Position numbers and translations under genes: made by a program | Assembly: GCA_022376925.1 (NCBI GenBank) | Contig: JAIOJX010000006.1 | Span: forward strand, 59,109,394-59,173,393 | Direction of reading: 5' to 3' | DNA length: 64,000 bases | From: Tragulus kanchil | Lineage: Eukaryota > Chordata > Mammalia > Artiodactyla > Tragulidae | Shown: piece by piece, positions 59,561-64,000 of the stretch | Numbering within the stretch: position 1 is the first letter of the stretch | Layout: each line of letters opens with the position of its first letter | The notes under the pieces: generated by a model | What the model was told of the DNA's origin: nothing | What the model saw: only the letters and a program-made list of their open reading frames with translations | Database searches by the model: none

Positions 59561-61575
59561 CATAGGGTTCTTACTGCCAAAAGGCAAAAATATAGAACAC
59601 TGAAAGATGAGTAGGTGCCCAATATGCTACTGGAGAAGAGCAGAGAAATAGGTCCAGAAGCAATGAAAAGTCTGAGCCAAAGCAGAACAGTGCCCAATTG
59701 CAGATATATCTGGTGGTGAAAGTAAAGTCCAATGTAATAAAGAACAATATTGCATAGGAATCTGGGATACTAGGTTCACGAATCAAGGTACATTGGACGT
59801 GATCAAACAGGAGATGGCAAAAGTGAACATTGACATTTCAGGAATCAGTTGGAATAAAATGGACAGAAATGGACAAATTTAATTGAGATGACCATTATAT
59901 CTACTAATGTGGACAGTATCCCTTAGAAGAAATGGAGTAACTCTCATAGCCAACAAAGGAGTCTGAGATGCAGTACTTGGGTACATTCTCATAAATGACA
60001 AAATGACCTGCTTTTGTTTCTAGGAAAACCATTCAATATTACGATAATCCAGGTCTATGCCCCTACCACTAATGGTGAAGGAGATGAAGTTGAATGGTTC
60101 TATGAAGACCTACAAAATCTTCTAGAATTAACATCAATGAAGATGTCCTCATCCTAGGGGACAGGAATGTAAAAGTAGGAAGTCAGAAGATACCTGGAAT
60201 AACAGGCAAGCCTGTGGAGTACAAAATTAGACAGGTCAAGGCTAACAGAATTTTGCCGAGAGAACACACCAGTCACAGCAAACATTCCCCTTTCCCAAAA
60301 AACAAGAGAAGGCTTTACACATGGACTTCATCAGATGGTTAATACCTTCTATAACACCACAGTTCAAAGGCATCAATTTTTTGGCACTCAGCCTTATGTA
60401 CGGTTCAGTTCTTACATCCATGCAGGACTACTGTGAAAACCATAGCTTTGACTATACAGACTTTTATTGGCAAAGTGATGTCTCTGCTTTTTAATACGTT
60501 GTCTAGGTTTGTCATAACTTCTCTTCCAAGAATCAAACATCTTTTAATTTCTTGGCCGCAGTCACCATCTGCAGTTATTTTAGAGCTCAAGGAAGCAAGG
60601 TCTGTCACTGCTTTCATTGCGTGCCCATCTATTTGCCATGAAGTGATGGGATTTAATGCCATGATATTTGTTTTTTGAATATTCTGTTTTTGGCCAGGTT
60701 TTTCACTCTCTTATTTTACCTTTTATCAAGAGGTACAATTTCCTCTTTACTTTCTGCCATAAGAGTGGTGTCATAAGGGTTATTTCATACTACTCATAGG
60801 GTTCTTACTGCCAAAAGGCAAAAATATAGAACACTGAAAGATGAGTAGGTGCCCAATATGCTACTGGAGAAGAGCAGAGAAATAGGTCCAGAAGCAATGA
60901 AAAGTCTGAGCCAAAGCAGAACAGTGCCCAATTGCAGATATATCTGGTGGTGAAAGTAAAGTCCAATGTAATAAAGAACAATATTGCATAGGAATCTGGG
61001 ATACTAGGTTCACGAATCAAGGTACATTGGACGTGATCAAACAGGAGATGGCAAAAGTGAACATTGACATTTCAGGAATCAGTTGGAATAAAATGGACAG
61101 AAATGGACAAATTTAATTGAGATGACCATTATATCTACTAATGTGGACAGTATCCCTTAGAAGAAATGGAGTAACTCTCATAGCCAACAAAGGAGTCTGA
61201 GATGCAGTACTTGGGTACATTCTCATAAATGACAAAATGACCTGCTTTTGTTTCTAGGAAAACCATTCAATATTACGATAATCCAGGTCTATGCCCCTAC
61301 CACTAATGGTGAAGGAGATGAAGTTGAATGGTTCTATGAAGACCTACAAAATCTTCTAGAATTAACATCAATGAAGATGTCCTCATCCTAGGGGACAGGA
61401 ATGTAAAAGTAGGAAGTCAGAAGATACCTGGAATAACAGGCAAGCCTGTGGAGTACAAAATTAGACAGGTCAAGGCTAACAGAATTTTGCCGAGAGAACA
61501 CACCAGTCACAGCAAACATTCCCTTCCAAAATACAAGAGAAGGCTTTACACATGGACTTCATCAGATGGTTAATA
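59111..61575. other. Tandem duplication 16 (probable assembly artefact)
   Basis: 59111-60344 recurs directly at 60345-61575, at offset 1234 falling to 1231 through a C/A homopolymer region near 60,290. The unit runs across the BovB-2/BovB-1 boundary. Confidence 0.95.
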
Positions 61576-62045
61576 TCGAAATCAGATTAGTTACATTCTT
61601 TGCAGCCAAAGATGGAGAAGCGCTATACAGTTAGCAAAATCCAGACTGGGCTCTGACTGTGGCTCATATCATGAACAGGTTATTGCAAAATCCAGACTTA
61701 AATTGAAGAAAGTAAGAAAACCACTAGGCCATTCAGGTATGACCTAATCAAATCCTTTTTGAATATACAGGGAAAGTGACAAATAGATTCAAGGGATTAG
61801 ATCTCTGTGCATGAAGGAGGTTGAATAAAGGAATGGTAGCATTGTGTAGAAGGTAGTGCTCAGAACTATCCCCAAGAACAATAAATGCTAAAAGGCAAAA
61901 TGATTGTCTGAAGACACCTTAAAAAGAGTTGAGAAAAGACAAAAAGTGAGACCAGTGGAGAAATTAGAAGCTATACACATCTGAATACAGAGTTCCAGAG
62001 AACAGCAAGGAGAGATAAGAAAGCCTTTCTAAGTGAACAACGAAG

Positions 62046-62076
<31 letters not shown>

Positions 62077-63510
62077 ATTAAATGGGAATGACTAGAGACC
62101 TATTCAAGAAATTAGAGATACCAAGGGAACATTTCATGTAAAGATAGACACAGTAAAGGACAATAAACCCTATGAACCAAACAGAAACAAAAGATGTTAA
62201 GAATAGGAGGTAAGAGTTCACAGAAAAACTATGCAAAAAAGATGTTAATGACCTAGTTAACCACGGTAGTGTCATCAATCACCTGGACCCAGATATCCTG
62301 AAGTGCGATATCAAGCAGAACTTAGGAAGCACAATAGTTAAAATGGAGTTATTTCAAATATTCAATTGGTTCTCATGACAAAATGACCTGCTTTTGTTTC
62401 TAGGAAAACCATTCAATATTACGATAATCCAGGTCTATGCCCCTACCACTAATGGTGAAGGAGATGAAGTTGAATGGTTCTATGAAGACCTACAAAATCT
62501 TCTAGAATTAACATCAATGAAGATGTCCTCATCCTAGGGGACAGGAATGTAAAAGTAGGAAGTCAGAAGATACCTGGAATAACAGGCAAGCCTGTGGAGT
62601 ACAAAATTAGACAGGTCAAGGCTAACAGAATTTTGCCGAGAGAACACACCAGTCACAGCAAACATTCCCTTCCAAAATACAAGAGAAGGCTTTACACATG
62701 GACTTCATCAGATGGTTAATATCGAAATCAGATTAGTTACATTCTTTGCAGCCAAAGATGGAGAAGCGCTATACAGTTAGCAAAATCCAGACTGGGCTCT
62801 GACTGTGGCTCATATCATGAACAGGTTATTGCAAAATCCAGACTTAAATTGAAGAAAGTAAGAAAACCACTAGGCCATTCAGGTATGACCTAATCAAATC
62901 CTTTTTGAATATACAGGGAAAGTGACAAATAGATTCAAGGGATTAGATCTCTGTGCATGAAGGAGGTTGAATAAAGGAATGGTAGCATTGTGTAGAAGGT
63001 AGTGCTCAGAACTATCCCCAAGAACAATAAATGCTAAAAGGCAAAATGATTGTCTGAAGACACCTTAAAAAGAGTTGAGAAAAGACAAAAAGTGAGACCA
63101 GTGGAGAAATTAGAAGCTATACACATCTGAATACAGAGTTCCAGAGAACAGCAAGGAGAGATAAGAAAGCCTTTCTAAGTGAACAACGAAGAAAAAAAAA
63201 AAAAAAACAAAATAATTAAATGGGAATGACTAGAGACCTATTCAAGAAATTAGAGATACCAAGGGAACATTTCATGTAAAGATAGACACAGTAAAGGACA
63301 ATAAACCCTATGAACCAAACAGAAACAAAAGATGTTAAGAATAGGAGGTAAGAGTTCACAGAAAAACTATGCAAAAAAGATGTTAATGACCTAGTTAACC
63401 ACGGTAGTGTCATCAATCACCTGGACCCAGATATCCTGAAGTGCGATATCAAGCAGAACTTAGGAAGCACAATTAGAAATTAAACCAGTGGAGTTATTTC
63501 AAATATTCAA
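61231..63510. other. Tandem duplication 17 (probable assembly artefact)
   Basis: 61231-62365 recurs at about 62371-63510, at offset 1146 falling to 1138 because an A29 run (62,046-62,074) becomes A16-C-A4 (63,192 onward). The last 30 bases of the first copy are altered, and four bases are missing at the start of the second. Confidence 0.95.
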
Positions 63511-63698
63511 AGATGAAGTTATTAAAGTGCTATATTGAATATGTGAGCAAATTTGGAAAACTGAGAAATGCCCATAGGCCTGTGAAAGGTCAGTTTTCAT
63601 TCAGTCCCAAACAAAGGCAATGTCAAAGAATGTAGAAAGTACTATGCTTTGCTCTCACCTCACATGCTAGCAAAGTAATGCTCAAAATCCTCCAAGCT

Positions 63699-64000
63699 GG
63701 GCTTCCCCTGGTGGTCCAGTGGGTAAGGACACCGCCTTGCAGTGCAAGGGGCGCCGGTTCGATCCCTGGCCTGGGAAGATCCCACGTGCCGCGGAGCGGC
63801 TGGACCCATGTGTCCAATTACCGAGCCGGAGCTCTGGAGCGCCTGCGCCCAGAGTGGCGCTCTGCAACGACAGACGCCACTGCAATGGGAGGCCCACAGG
63901 AGCCAAAGAACAAAGACGGATGAAAATAGAGAAATGAAAGACCAGTAAAAGTGGCCCACTTGCTCCCCTCCCTCCCCAACCCGACCCCCGCCTAAAATAA
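63699..64000 (+). mobile_element. CHR-like SINE, best-preserved copy
   Basis: The most consensus-like copy: head ggcttcccctggtggtccag, B box ggttcgatccctgg, body, gaccagtaaaagtggcc, then the C-rich segment (about 63,962-63,990) and the start of an A tail cut by the window end. It interrupts BovB-1 RT-side sequence. Confidence 0.93.

Larger units (their letters stand above)
56854..63698 (+). mobile_element. BovB-1: plus-strand BovB hosting a second BovB and two SINEs
   Basis: BovB sequence starts at about 56,854, is interrupted by a SINE (56,984-57,246), resumes to 57,660, is interrupted by BovB-2 (57,661-59,560), and resumes at about 59,570. The endonuclease region encodes TIIQVYAPTTNGEGDEVEW (about 60,040-60,090; again after 61,270 and 62,415), then the GDRNVKVGSQ block. 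The last bases before the SINE at 63,699 are RT-side sequence. Frames are broken, so it is dead. Duplications 15-17 inflate it. Confidence 0.85.

Noticed and set aside
12041..63510. True tandem segmental duplication or a novel 1.1-kb amplification system
   Set aside because: Units are unrelated in sequence, similar only in length, cut across all element types, and differ by sequencing-type errors concentrated at joins. An assembly artefact explains this more simply.
63719..63948. Open frames of 60-100 codons inside SINEs on both strands (also at 1,786, 24,779, 55,407, 57,033)
   Set aside because: All coincide with CHR-like SINE bodies, which are GC-rich and by chance poor in stops. SINEs are non-coding.

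Overview
This is mammalian, specifically ruminant, genomic DNA with no intact host gene. Ruminant origin is shown by BovB (RTE-type LINE) fragments and Bov-tA-type SINEs beside artiodactyl-type LINE-1 (L1). The most recent SINE is a tRNA-derived, CHR-like element: nine independent insertions, several with 12-bp target-site duplications (TSDs). I do not associate young CHR-like copies with cattle, sheep or deer. A tragulid (mouse-deer) or another early-branching ruminant is therefore my guess, at low to moderate confidence.

The dominant feature is not biological. From about 12 kb onward the window contains 17 direct duplications of 1.02-1.27 kb. The two copies are adjacent or separated by at most about 100 bases. 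They differ mainly in homopolymer length and in scrambled bases at the joins, and they ignore element boundaries. Blocks between joins are about 1.84-2.4 kb or longer, and each shares about 1.1 kb with the next. I read this as unmerged overlaps from a long-read assembly. If so, about 19.5 kb (30%) of the window is redundant, and several long ORFs are chimeras made at joins.

Layout. 1-7.2 kb: old minus-strand L1s, invaded by a BovB and two SINEs. 7.4-7.9 kb: an LTR-like element with TATA box, poly(A) signal and YY1-like motifs. 8-12 kb: old L1 sequence, SINEs and unassigned sequence. 12-14.2 kb: duplicated unique sequence with a Bov-tA. 14.4-17.3 kb: BovB, minus strand. 18.5-22.5 kb: a processed pseudogene of RRAGC (Rag GTPase C), made to look two- to three-fold by the duplications. 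22.8-27.6 kb: SINEs in AT-rich DNA. 27,609-28,108: a 500-N gap. 29-31.4 kb: BovB fragment. 32.6-55.4 kb: a three-level L1 nest. 56.9-64 kb: one BovB inserted into another, with SINEs.

The L1 nest is the main biological result. L1-A is a twin-primed (5'-inverted) copy with TSD 32628-32637/55391-55400. L1-B, minus strand and internally deleted, inserted into L1-A (TSD 33529-33541/52296-52308). L1-C, plus strand and full length, inserted into the 5' UTR of L1-B (perfect 12-bp TSD 39245-39256/50736-50747). L1-C keeps a CpG-rich promoter, an intact 296-aa ORF1 and a near-complete ORF2 with two small frameshifts. Collapsing the false duplications brings it to about 6.8 kb.
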